From: Microdochium bolleyi
Taxonomy: Eukaryota; Ascomycota; Sordariomycetes; Xylariales; Microdochiaceae
Length of the DNA stretch: 64,000 nucleotides
Direction of reading: 5' to 3'
Assembly (NCBI GenBank): GCA_001566295.1
Contig: KQ964278.1
Coordinates: 62,001 to 126,000 of the forward strand
Shown: positions 52,678 to 61,646 of the stretch, piece after piece
Layout of the letters: each line of letters starts with the position of its first letter
How positions within the stretch are numbered: position 1 is the stretch's first letter
Made by a program: the position numbers and the translations under genes
The notes under the pieces: model-generated
Database searches by the model: none
Told to the model about the DNA's origin: nothing
The model's input: the letters and a program-made list of their open reading frames with translations, nothing else

Positions 52678-54423
52678 ATGGGCGCTCTTGGTGGTCTGCT
52701 GCGCTCCGCAGTGCCCTGGGGGCAACGACGGGAAGATCGGTACACTGCACTGCCGCTTACTGGTGGCAGCAGCGACGACGGCAACAGCAATTACCATGAT
52801 GACAACGGCGAACCCAAGGACCTGGAGCAGCTCAACGATAGCAAGCACACAAAGTACCACCGCTTCGGCTGCGGCTCGCCGAGCACACGCAGGTGGCTCT
52901 CGTTCCTGCTGCCCTTCTTCATCGCGGCGCCCCTGGGTCTGACGGACCGCAATCTGCCAGCCACACATGCGACGACATATCTCAACGGCATCCGGGGGCT
53001 GGCCTGCTTCGCCGTGCTCAACCACCACCTGACGATGAAGCAGGACGCCCCGTGGATCTTCCGCGCCTGGGGCGCCGGCGATGCCGACTACCACTTCTGG
53101 CAGCTCCCTTGGCTGCGTTCCATGCACGCGGGCAAGGGCATGGTCTGCGTCTTCTTTGCGCTCTCCGGCTACGTACTCGCGTACTCGCCCGCGCGCAAAA
53201 TGAACGCCAAGGGGCCCAAGCCCCTCACCTACGGCGACGAGATGCTCACCTCGCTGGCCTCTTCGACATTGCGGCGCGCGATCCGACTGTTCGGCCCGAT
53301 GCTGGTGATCGTCCTGCTCATGGGCTGCCAGACGTACCTGCTCCCCTTTGCACACAACTACGACGGCAAGGCCGCCAACATCTTTGAGCACCTGTGGGTG
53401 ATCTGGCTGCGTGTGATCCCCGTGCTGAACCCGTACCGGTCCGACTACGTGATGCCGGAGCCCGTGGGCCAGACCTGGACACTGGGCTTCGAGTACCGCC
53501 TCTCGCTGATTCTGTTCCTCGTCCTCATGGCCACGTCCCGCGTCACCACCGCCGCCCGCAAGTCCATCACCTTGTCCGTCATGGTCTGGGCCTTCTACTG
53601 CGACCGCCGCTGGGATGTCTTCGCCTTCCTCGGCGGCGCCCTGGTCGCCGAGATGCGCTTCGCGCCGCTGTCCGACGACATTGCCCGCCTGTGCCGCACT
53701 GAGCGGCTCCGCCCGCACCGCTGGCTCGTCACCCTGCTCGGCTTCCTCGCCTTCATGACCGGCCTCGCCATGTGCAGCATCCCCGAGGAGGCGCCCGGCG
53801 CTGGGTGGCCGTACAGCATGTTCTTCGACTGGGCGACCCCGGCGTCGTGGAACGGGCACCACGCCGAGCCGAGCGCCTCCTGGATCTGGTACTGGGGCGG
53901 CATTGGCAGCGTCATCATGCTCTGGGGTGTCGAGCAGCTGCCCCTGCTGCAGCGCTGCCTCTCCATCACGCCGCTCGCGTATCTCGGCGAGATCAGCTAC
54001 GCGTACTACCTCCTTCAGTGGGGTGCTGTGCAGGTAGTCGGCTGGCCGCTGCAGCTGTACGTCGAAAAGCACTGGGGCTGGTCGCACCGGCCGGCGTTCG
54101 CGCTGTTCTACATGAGCAGCCAGATCAGCTGCATCGTGGCGTCCGACTACTTCTGGCGCGCGGTGGATCTCAAGTTTGTCACGCTCGCGAGGCTGGTCGT
54201 CGTGGACTGGCTCGGCGTCGGCAAGAAAGAGACCAACACCGCTGCCGCTGCTGCGATCGCCATGGCTCCCATGGTGGCTGTGCCCGCTGCCGCGGCTGGT
54301 TACTCACAGGCCGCGCCATACTCGCCCTACACGGCCCAGAGCGAGATCAGCGACGACGACACGCTGACAGTGAGCGACAGAGACTCTGTTGCCGAGAGCA
54401 AGCCCGCGAGGCTGGTGGAATAG
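52678..54423 (+). CDS. Membrane-bound acyltransferase 3 family protein (OafA/NodX-like)
   Basis: Single exon, 581 aa. After about 90 polar residues the acyltransferase-3 domain begins. TTYLNGIRGLACFAVLNHHLT holds the catalytic-type Arg and His of the family. HAGKGMVCVFFALSGYVLAYSP is the usual FF.lSGYvl element. About ten membrane helices follow, including LFGPMLVIVLLMGCQTYLLPF, WTLGFEYRLSLILFLVLMA and YLGEISYAYYLLQWGAVQVVGWPL. The C-terminal 65 residues are Ala/Ser/Asp-rich and probably cytosolic. The family moves acyl groups from acyl-CoA to carbohydrates, lipids or small molecules across a membrane; the acceptor here is unknown. It lies next to the transporter-phosphoesterase group but lacks that group's promoter motif as far as I can see. 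Confidence 0.9.
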   Translation: MGALGGLLRSAVPWGQRREDRYTALPLTGGSSDDGNSNYHDDNGEPKDLEQLNDSKHTKYHRFGCGSPSTRRWLSFLLPFFIAAPLGLTDRNLPATHATTYLNGIRGLACFAVLNHHLTMKQDAPWIFRAWGAGDADYHFWQLPWLRSMHAGKGMVCVFFALSGYVLAYSPARKMNAKGPKPLTYGDEMLTSLASSTLRRAIRLFGPMLVIVLLMGCQTYLLPFAHNYDGKAANIFEHLWVIWLRVIPVLNPYRSDYVMPEPVGQTWTLGFEYRLSLILFLVLMATSRVTTAARKSITLSVMVWAFYCDRRWDVFAFLGGALVAEMRFAPLSDDIARLCRTERLRPHRWLVTLLGFLAFMTGLAMCSIPEEAPGAGWPYSMFFDWATPASWNGHHAEPSASWIWYWGGIGSVIMLWGVEQLPLLQRCLSITPLAYLGEISYAYYLLQWGAVQVVGWPLQLYVEKHWGWSHRPAFALFYMSSQISCIVASDYFWRAVDLKFVTLARLVVVDWLGVGKKETNTAAAAAIAMAPMVAVPAAAAGYSQAAPYSPYTAQSEISDDDTLTVSDRDSVAESKPARLVE

Positions 54424-54829
54424 ACCATGTCATTCTCTCTTTTCATAGTTCTCAGCTTACATGCTTTCGATACATACAATTACGGCCACAAGGCTTCTTC
54501 CTCACCTTCAACAAATAATTGAGATCGGCGCGACGAGTGCCCCTCTCGGATTGTGTTCCGGGCATCGTGTATATATCACTCGGCAGCGCGTTTGCCGTCT
54601 TTGTGAGCGAACGGATCATATGCCCACGATCTTTAATCTTCTCGTGTCATCCTCAAAAAGTCAAAAAGTAAGCATCATGTGCATTGAGATCAATCAAATG
54701 CTACCTTAAAGGCCACGAAGGAAACCCCCAAGGCCTTTTCACTGTTATACGCTGCTAGTCGTCAGTCACCATCCACACACTCACAAAACCCGCCCTCTCT
54801 TGTAGTGCCCGGACCAATACCGTCCCCGA
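54424..54829. other. Convergent 3' intergenic region
   Basis: About 400 bases between convergent stops of the acyltransferase and sugar transporter genes; no further feature seen. Confidence 0.5.
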
Positions 54830-56794
54830 CTACACTGACTTGGTGACATCCTCCTCGTGCAGAGCCTCCGCGATGCGCACAGGGGTATCCTTGAAACGCC
54901 TCGGGGCCACCTTGTTCTCGAACAGGACGTCAATCTCGGCCGTCGGCCGGTCCTTGGTCTCGGGCACGAAGAACCACGCGAACACGGTCGCGATCACGCA
55001 GCCGCCGGCCCAGAAGAAACCCGTGCGGGCGCCCCAGTTCCACGCGGACCGGTTGAGCTGGTAAGGAGTCAGGGTGCCGCCCGCGATGGCCAGCACGGCG
55101 TAGCACCAGCGCGCGAGCACGACGGACTTGGAACGCAGCAGGGTGGAGGGGATCTCAGTGCACAGCGTGTTGGTGAGAGGCCCCATGGAGCAGTTGTACA
55201 GGAAGCTCGAGACGATGAGGAGCGCGCCGATGGCCCACGAGTAGGACATGTTGGCGCTCGCGGCGGCCGCTAGGACCTGCTGCGACGCCGGGACGCCGAG
55301 GCCGCCGATGAGCAGCATGAGAATGCACATGAGGCAGAGGGATGTCAAGTAGATCGGGCGGCGGCCCCAGATGGGGATGAGGATCCACTGAAGCACATTG
55401 ATACTGCGGTCAGCGGAATGGGTGCTGTGAACTTGAAAGCTTCCGGACAGGGGAAAGGACTTGCAGTGCAGAGGCCTCCGGCAAATGCCAGGGCGTTGTT
55501 AACAATGGTCATGTTGAACGACATGGACGTCGGCAGTCCCGCCTGCTGGAGGAAGTAGGTCGAGCTCGCACGGAGGTTGTTGCCGCTGAGCACCTGGACG
55601 CAGTAGATGCCGATAACGGTGAGGGTGCGCCGGAGGTTGGAGCCCCTGAAACACGCGGCGTACGAGGTCTGGGCCATGACGGCGCGCTCGTGCTCCGTCG
55701 TTGCCAGCATGAGCGCCACCTGCTTGTCGAGGTCGAAGGCGACGTCCGCCGGCCCGCCATTGTTCTTGTTCGACATCAGCCGGTCCTTGAGGAGAGCCCG
55801 GGCCTCGTCAAGGCGGCCCTTGCGGACGAGCCACCAGGGCGATTCGGGAGCGAAGCACAGCACAGGGATCAGCAGCGCTGGCCAGAACCATCTGCACGAG
55901 AGTTAGTTGCCCTGGGTTACAGGACACATGCATGGAAAGTTAGAGAGTAGTGGCTGGGTCACTTACTGAATGGCAAAGGTGATGCGCCAAGATAAATCGC
56001 CATCGATGGCAAGCGTACCACGCAGCACTCCAGAGCCGAAAAGCTTACCGATGGCCTAGGAGAAGTATATTCTGTCAGGAGTCGCTCTACCACAAAATTC
56101 CAGGCTGGGGTATGTCATACCCAGCACATGTTGACATAGGTGGTCAGATACGGGCGAAGGACGGCAGGTGCAATCTCTTGAGCGTAGATGATCGGTGTCG
56201 TCTGCATCATGCCAAGGGGGATGCCTATAATCATGCGAGAGGAAGTCAGAAGGCATGCATGCTTTCGAGGGACTGAGTGCAGGACAACTCACCAAACATG
56301 ATGATGCCAGCGAGAAGCATCGGAAGCGTGGTGGCAAAGAACTGCACGAATATGAGCCCGGCAATAACGGCAAGACTCCCCACTGCCGTCTTGCGAAACC
56401 CAAAACGCTCGCTGGCATAGCCGCCCAGGAGAAGCCCGATGAGCTGCCCGCAGGTCGAGCCGTTGCCCAGCCCGGCCTGCCACTGCGCGGGGACCTCGTA
56501 TACGTCGGCCGAGATGGGCACACCGAACTTGCGGCGGAACGCAGGCTGGCCGTACAGATTGCCGAGCAGGAATGTGTCGTAGCCTTCCATGATGATGCAG
56601 GTCGACATGGCAAGGCTCCAGAAGACGGCCTTGGGACTGATGCGCAGGCCCTCGCGCAGCGTCATCCGGGACTCCTCGGCCGCGGCCTGCTCTGCGTCGC
56701 TGAGCACGACCGCAGCCGCCGCGTGGGGAGCGGTGCCGGGGGTAGCCTCGGCGTGGGCCACAGCCTGTTTGGCCTCGTGCATACTGTTGGTCAT
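54830..56794 (-). CDS. SP-family sugar transporter (alpha-glucoside/maltose-permease type)
   Basis: Five exons, 56794-56293, 56224-56121, 56055-55967, 55891-55465 and 55387-54830, give 559 aa. The fourth intron (55464-55388) has a GC donor (GCAAGT) with a CTTCAG acceptor; only this pairing keeps frame and gives the family sequence NALAFAGGLCT-WILIPIWGRRPIYL. There are twelve membrane segments. Sugar-porter signatures are GLLLGGYASERFGFRK (motif A), PAVLRPYLTTYVNMCW in TM4-5, PESPWWLVRKGR after TM6, IWGRRP and PETKDRP near the end. The opening ISPKAVFWSLAMSTCIIMEGYDTFLL is typical of the maltose/alpha-glucoside branch. It is a plasma-membrane proton-coupled symporter. The promoter holds the shared motif pair at 57158-57203, which links it to the 2H phosphoesterase and regulator genes. 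Confidence 0.92.
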
Positions 56795-58038
56795 GTTGTA
56801 TCCGGAGCCGTGAAGGGTGAGGTCGGAAGCTAGCACCAGCAGTTCTGTGGATGTTGAGCAGGCTGGCTTCTGCCGATGAGGCCATCCATTCCCGGTCCTG
56901 GAAACACGCTGCGCAAAGCTCTATATACGCAATATGTTTTCTTCGAGGCTCCATGTGGAGGTCGTTCCCTCGGTGCATCGGGTAAAGAAAATAGCAGGGG
57001 GTTTCCCAGTGGTTCGTCACCCTGAAAGACTAAGGGGCGCCCCAGAGTGGAGGTTGGTTCTGGAATCCCCAGACGGGCCACTCACAGTCCCGGACGCCTC
57101 CCCGTGGCACCAAGCTTTTCCTGGGGAAGCGGGTCTTTTCGTGAGGCAGCTGGAGCTTTCTTATCTGTAGCCGAGCTTGTTGGCGTGTCTTATCTCGAAG
57201 CGAGGGCGAGCCAAGGGCGTCAAGGGGGCGTTATGGGCCCAAGTGTGTAGATTCCGAGCCAGATGGCCATGGATAATGCAGATTCGCATCGTCCCAAGCG
57301 GGTGAGCTTCTGATTTCAAACTCGCGCCACGCGTCTCGGTCCGACAGACATGAGCTTAGAGAAGAACATGCTCTTCGGTAGTAACTAGCTAACCTTCCAG
57401 CATGACGATCAACCAATCGGTCGTGGTAGTTTGAACATACCCCGAGATCATGCCCTTGGCAGTCTTGGATCTAATCACCAAGCCTTATTCAGCCCAACTG
57501 CAATTTATTATACAAAGTGGAGTGTTGTCCTTGTGACACGGAGTACCGGACATTGGTTGGGCTCGTCTAGCCATGAGATCCTCCAAGTCTGGTTCGGACG
57601 ATGACACTGAACACTGCATGTCGGTGTGACGCGCCATGGGGTCCTAGAACCTGGGGGATCGTGATCTGAGCCTGCGAAGTGCTAGTCGTATATCGGTAGT
57701 CTACGCTAGCACATGTGTTTCGCAAAAGCACTACAGTACTCATGGCTAGGCGGTACTGACTGCGATCGTGGGAGTCAGCATCTGCGGCTGGTGTTTTGTC
57801 TGCATACGACCGTGTGCCTGCCTGATGAGCACCCAGACATCGCCTCACCAGTAGAGTCCTATCACCGAGGAGCCGGTCCAGCAATGTTGTGGCGGATTCG
57901 TCAGACACTCACTGTGCAGCCCGTCGTAGTGATCACTCAGCCCATGCTAAGTCACGAAATAACGCATTGACTCTCTCCAGGCACTTCATCTATTACCCGA
58001 GTAACGAGGGTTTTGGTCCTTTCTCATCTACCACCCAT
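56795..58038. other. Intergenic: transporter promoter plus empty region
   Basis: The first 400 bases are the transporter promoter with the shared motifs at 57158-57203. The rest, to 58038, has no supported gene. Confidence 0.55.
57158..57203 (-). promoter_or_regulatory. Shared promoter motif pair upstream of the sugar transporter
   Basis: 57158-57177 is TTCTTATCTGTAGCCGAGCT on the plus strand, identical over 20 bases to 61480-61499. 57189-57203 is CTTATCTCGAAGCGA; its last 14 bases recur at 58985-58998 in reverse. Both contain CTTATC, the reverse complement of the GATA-factor site. They lie 364-410 bases before the transporter ATG. Confidence 0.6.
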
Positions 58039-58770
58039 TCACTCTGACTCTCCGAGGTAAAATAGCCGCGGATACGCAAGCATCGTCTCAAAGGTGTTGA
58101 ACTCGACGGGACCCAGCTCGAACTCGAGCCCGTCCGTCTGCGCAGCCAGTTCATCCAGGACCCTGAACATCTGGTCTCTGTCCTCGCCCTCAGCCCAGCG
58201 CAGGAGATACGCAACCGACACGTGGAACGGGTACACGTAGTGATTCGGCGCGCGGAAGCCGAGCGTGTCCGCCAGGCGGTCCCGTAGCTGGCGCATCCTG
58301 CTCTCCTCCTGCGGCGTCGCGCCCTCGATCGCGAACCCCAGGCCCGCGGGTTCGACGGGCAGGAAACCCCTCGCGCGCATCCGGTACGGCGGCGCCAGGC
58401 CCTCTGCGGCGAGCTGCTGGCCGAGCGCGCGCAGCTTGGGGGCGAAAAGAGCGGTGCACTCGTCGACGGGCAGCTTGCCCTTGCCCGCGGGCCACATGCC
58501 GGGCTCGCACTCGATCTCGCGCACCCCGTCAAAGACGGTCATGTGCCACGACTCGGGTGGCAGGAGGCGGAAGATCTCGGAGAGCCGTGGGTGGGAGGCC
58601 AGCGTATCGTACACGAGCTGCAACGCGGGCATCAGGGGCGAGTCGGCGGCGATGTGGCACACAGTGGTGTTGCCCGGGTATCGGACTGCGGTGCCGTCAG
58701 GGGTGAACTTGGTGGGCACGCCGATGGGGTATGGCGGCCGGTCTTGGTCTTGGGGAGTTACTGAGCCCAT
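58039..58770 (-). CDS. 2H phosphoesterase superfamily protein (DUF1868 type)
   Basis: Single exon, 243 aa from MGSVTPQDQDRPPYPIG at 58770. The two catalytic motifs of 2H phosphoesterases are intact: His76-x-Thr78 in WHMTVFDGV and His183-x-Ser185 in YPFHVSVAYLL. They lie on two symmetric lobes of about 100 residues, and the length matches the DUF1868 family. 2H enzymes open cyclic phosphodiesters (2',3'-cyclic nucleotides, ADP-ribose 1'',2''-cyclic phosphate and similar) or cleave 2',5' bonds; the DUF1868 substrate is unknown. No signal peptide is seen, so probably cytosolic. Its promoter carries both shared motifs (58985-59017), pairing it with the sugar transporter. Confidence 0.88.
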   Translation of the reverse strand: MGSVTPQDQDRPPYPIGVPTKFTPDGTAVRYPGNTTVCHIAADSPLMPALQLVYDTLASHPRLSEIFRLLPPESWHMTVFDGVREIECEPGMWPAGKGKLPVDECTALFAPKLRALGQQLAAEGLAPPYRMRARGFLPVEPAGLGFAIEGATPQEESRMRQLRDRLADTLGFRAPNHYVYPFHVSVAYLLRWAEGEDRDQMFRVLDELAAQTDGLEFELGPVEFNTFETMLAYPRLFYLGESE

Positions 58771-59165
58771 GGTGCTGGAGTGTCTCGGCAGGGGGAACAG
58801 ACGATGTGGCTCTCGGTGGCAAGTGTGCTGGGTTGCAGGACTGAATGTCGTCTACGCACGTGGCTTGGGCAAAATCCCCCGTCACAAGTCTGCTCGACAT
58901 AGTTATATGTCGCAGCAAAGGAGCACAGGGGAATTGTGCTTCGAGGAACCGGCAACAGAATGCCGGGATGGAGATCAGGGTTTGTCGCTTCGAGATAAAT
59001 CGTCGGCTACAGATAAGCCACAAGCCACTAGTTACAAGCAATTGAGTTCAGAGACCCCTGACGAGCACAAGAGAAAGCCTCCACTCAACCGTGGGAGTAG
59101 CGGATATCAGTAACACCCTGAGCTCAAAAACGAGATCTCCCCAAGCCTTGAAGTTGCGCTTGTCG
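58771..59165. other. Promoter of the 2H phosphoesterase gene
   Basis: About 395 bases between the 2H start and the stop of the Zn2Cys6 gene; the shared motifs lie at 58985-59017. Confidence 0.6.
58985..59017 (+). promoter_or_regulatory. Shared promoter motif pair upstream of the 2H phosphoesterase
   Basis: 58985-58998 (TCGCTTCGAGATAA) is the reverse complement of the second transporter-promoter element. 59003-59017 (TCGGCTACAGATAAG) is the reverse complement of the core of the first. The two elements keep the same order and relative orientation as at the transporter, but sit about 11 bases (one helical turn) closer. The distance to the ATG is 215-247 bases. Confidence 0.6.
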
Positions 59166-61334
59166 TTACATGAATGGTGGCGAGACGCCAAAGAACCACA
59201 GGCAAAAGTACCGCGACGTGACCCTCCTCTCCTTGCGTTGCTGGGCATCCGCCAGGGCTGCGCCAAATGCCGCAAAGAAGTCGCTTCGGTACACCGGGTC
59301 CCTGATCTCTTCCATTCGCCGCACCGCCCACGCCGTCTGCCTGTGGTCGTCGATGGTCTCGATGGCGCATAGGAACAGCGGCCGGAGGAAGCCTGGGCTC
59401 AGCCTTGCTGTCCTGGTACCGCTGGTTTCAGACGACGTCCCACTTGTCGACTGCGATCCGCCTGCGGCCATCTCCCTGATACTGTCACTCTTGTTTGAGG
59501 TCATGGCCTGACTCGCCTCCTGCTGGTCCTGCTGTTGCTCTTGCACACAGGCATCGACGAGGCCCATGACTGCCCGGACGGAAGCCCTTGACTCGCTGCT
59601 GTACCGCTGCACCGGATCGCCCAAGACCCGGTCGAGCTCGACAATTTCGGCATGATACGCTGCCTCACATAGGCGCATGAGCGTGACGAGGCGCTGCGCG
59701 ACCTCGGGCGCGAGCTGGGACCGCAGCGCTGCGGCATCAAGCCCGCCGTAGATCGTCATGCGTCCCACGTCGCCCGTGCCAGTCGACGCCCACAGCGCGT
59801 GCAGTGAGGACCGGATGGCCGCGATGCGAGCGGCCACAGCGTCTTGGTCATCCGCGGTGAGGCGAGAGCGGTGGTAATGCGTAAGTCGCGCGACATGACC
59901 GGATAGCAATTGCAGGTGGTAGTAGAAATCGAACAGTGGTCCGCCAAGGGCCTGATGAAGCATGTCCTCAGGCGAAGCCTCGCTGTCTGTCTCTAGATTG
60001 GGCAGCAGTGCGTGAGGAGAGTGCTGCGGCAATACGAAAGATTGCTGTTGTGTGAGCACACCATCGTGATTATCATCGTGCTGGCCCGCTTGGTCCTCCT
60101 CGCCATGCAATCGGCACAAGGCGCCGTAGATCCTATCTGATACCAGTCCTGTGCCTCCGCCTCGCAGCGTGATGCGGTGGATAATGCGAAGCCACGCCAC
60201 CAGTCGTGTAGAGAGCGGGCTGAGCACAGTTTTCCCTGCACTCGCGAGCCAGTCGCCGAGTCTCGAGGCGAGGAGGTCGCATTCCATGAGCACCGGTCCG
60301 TTTTCCCGTCCATAGGGTCCGTCAATGTGTACAAGCTCGGCAAGACAGAGCAGGAATGCGGTGGTCAGGATCTCATCTAAATGCGCACCAGCAACTGCAT
60401 TGCTCAACAGAATGCTCAGGAACATCTGTCTCGCCGAGTCGTATAGTGCCGTTGCGCCGGGAATAGCCACGGCATAGAGCTGCGCGCGGTAGACTGCACA
60501 CACAGCCGCGATGGCCTCAGCTATCACCTGCGATCCTCCAGCGAGCCCAGCCGCGCGACGCTTGGCCGTAACCCAGTTGACTGGATCAAATGGCGTAATT
60601 CCCGGGCAGTCCACCTCGCGCAGGAAGAAGTCTGTGCAGGAGGGGCCGGTGGCTAGTCCCGGCATTGTGCCGGGGACACCCCGTGCTATGATGAGATCCA
60701 TTGTGGTCGTGAGCTCAATGTCCCGCGAGATGAGGGCCGACGGGGACGCGGTTTCGCCGTGAGGACTGTCGATGTCAGACTGTAGCCCGTGGTGGCCATC
60801 GTGGCGGTTGCGCCAGAGCGCTTTCTCGAGCTGAGTAGTGAACTGAGCCGTGGACGGGCTTGCGTGAGCACGAAGAGGAGGATCTTGCTGTCGGGGACTC
60901 GGGCCGTTCGACGAGGTCTGCGTGTGAGTGGTGCCAGGGGCAGCGACTGGCCATTCGCCAACTGTTGAGGACGGACTGGCCACGGGACTCAGCAAGGCTG
61001 TCGCTGACCTTGCCCATGGCGACTCGTTGTGCAGTGACAACAGTGCCTGAGCTGTGCTACCTTCCTCAGCACCAGTGCCCGTGCTGGCGCTCGTGCTCGA
61101 GCTCGTCTCTGTCGAGTGACTGGAGCCTTGGCCGCGTGCCTGCCCCTTGCGAGGCTTGTAGACACACTCTCGATCCAGCCGCTGGCACTTCACACACACG
61201 GGCCTGGCCTCATCACACTTGACCTTGCGGGCTCGGCAAGTCAAACATCCACTGCGGACACGTCCTCGGTACGCCGGCGCAGGTGCAATGATCGGCATTG
61301 GCAGCTCCATCCTGGCATTCGTCGTCGTTGTCAT
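59166..61334 (-). CDS. Zn2Cys6 fungal transcription factor, likely local regulator
   Basis: Single exon, 722 aa from the ATG at 61334 (MTTTTNARMELPMPI); the frame is open further upstream but without an ATG. Residues about 28-62 are the zinc cluster GCLTCRARKVKCDEARPVC followed by VKCQRLDREC, spacing Cx2Cx6Cx5Cx2Cx6C, then a basic linker. A Ser/Thr-rich stretch covers about 70-170. The fungal-specific regulatory domain spans about 220-600 (ITPFDPVNWVTAKRR, AFLLCLAELVHIDGPYG, LVAWLRIIHRI). A Gln-rich segment is near 635. It is divergent from the phosphatase gene, with the shared 20-bp motif midway, so it may regulate itself, the phosphatase, the 2H enzyme and the transporter. This is inferred from arrangement and motif. 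Confidence 0.9.
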   Translation of the reverse strand: MTTTTNARMELPMPIIAPAPAYRGRVRSGCLTCRARKVKCDEARPVCVKCQRLDRECVYKPRKGQARGQGSSHSTETSSSTSASTGTGAEEGSTAQALLSLHNESPWARSATALLSPVASPSSTVGEWPVAAPGTTHTQTSSNGPSPRQQDPPLRAHASPSTAQFTTQLEKALWRNRHDGHHGLQSDIDSPHGETASPSALISRDIELTTTMDLIIARGVPGTMPGLATGPSCTDFFLREVDCPGITPFDPVNWVTAKRRAAGLAGGSQVIAEAIAAVCAVYRAQLYAVAIPGATALYDSARQMFLSILLSNAVAGAHLDEILTTAFLLCLAELVHIDGPYGRENGPVLMECDLLASRLGDWLASAGKTVLSPLSTRLVAWLRIIHRITLRGGGTGLVSDRIYGALCRLHGEEDQAGQHDDNHDGVLTQQQSFVLPQHSPHALLPNLETDSEASPEDMLHQALGGPLFDFYYHLQLLSGHVARLTHYHRSRLTADDQDAVAARIAAIRSSLHALWASTGTGDVGRMTIYGGLDAAALRSQLAPEVAQRLVTLMRLCEAAYHAEIVELDRVLGDPVQRYSSESRASVRAVMGLVDACVQEQQQDQQEASQAMTSNKSDSIREMAAGGSQSTSGTSSETSGTRTARLSPGFLRPLFLCAIETIDDHRQTAWAVRRMEEIRDPVYRSDFFAAFGAALADAQQRKERRVTSRYFCLWFFGVSPPFM

Positions 61335-61646
61335 TAAGCGAGCATATACCGGGATGCAGGAAGGCGAGAGAGCCGGCGAGGCAACATGACCCAGGAAGCA
61401 GAAGCTCCACACCAAGTCAGGCCGATGCTGGTCGGCAACGAGCGAGGACAAGGTTCGGTGCCCCGCAATAGCCGACGACTTCTTATCTGTAGCCGAGCTA
61501 GGCGATGACCGACACTACTATCGCGAGCACGTGGCCGAGCTTCAGCACAGCTCCTCGAGGTAAGACAACAGTGCCACATAAAGCTGCGATGGCGTGCACG
61601 TACATGGTGCGAGCCATTGGCCGGGCCTTCGGTCAACGTGGTGAAG
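61335..61646. other. Bidirectional promoter of regulator and phosphatase genes
   Basis: 312 bases between two divergent ATGs, with the shared motif at its centre (61480-61499). Confidence 0.7.
61480..61499. promoter_or_regulatory. Shared 20-bp motif at the centre of the divergent promoter
   Basis: TTCTTATCTGTAGCCGAGCT, identical to 57158-57177. It is 145 bases before the regulator ATG and 147 before the phosphatase ATG. Contains a GATA-type CTTATC and a CGG triplet (as CCG) of the kind bound by Zn2Cys6 proteins. Confidence 0.65.
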
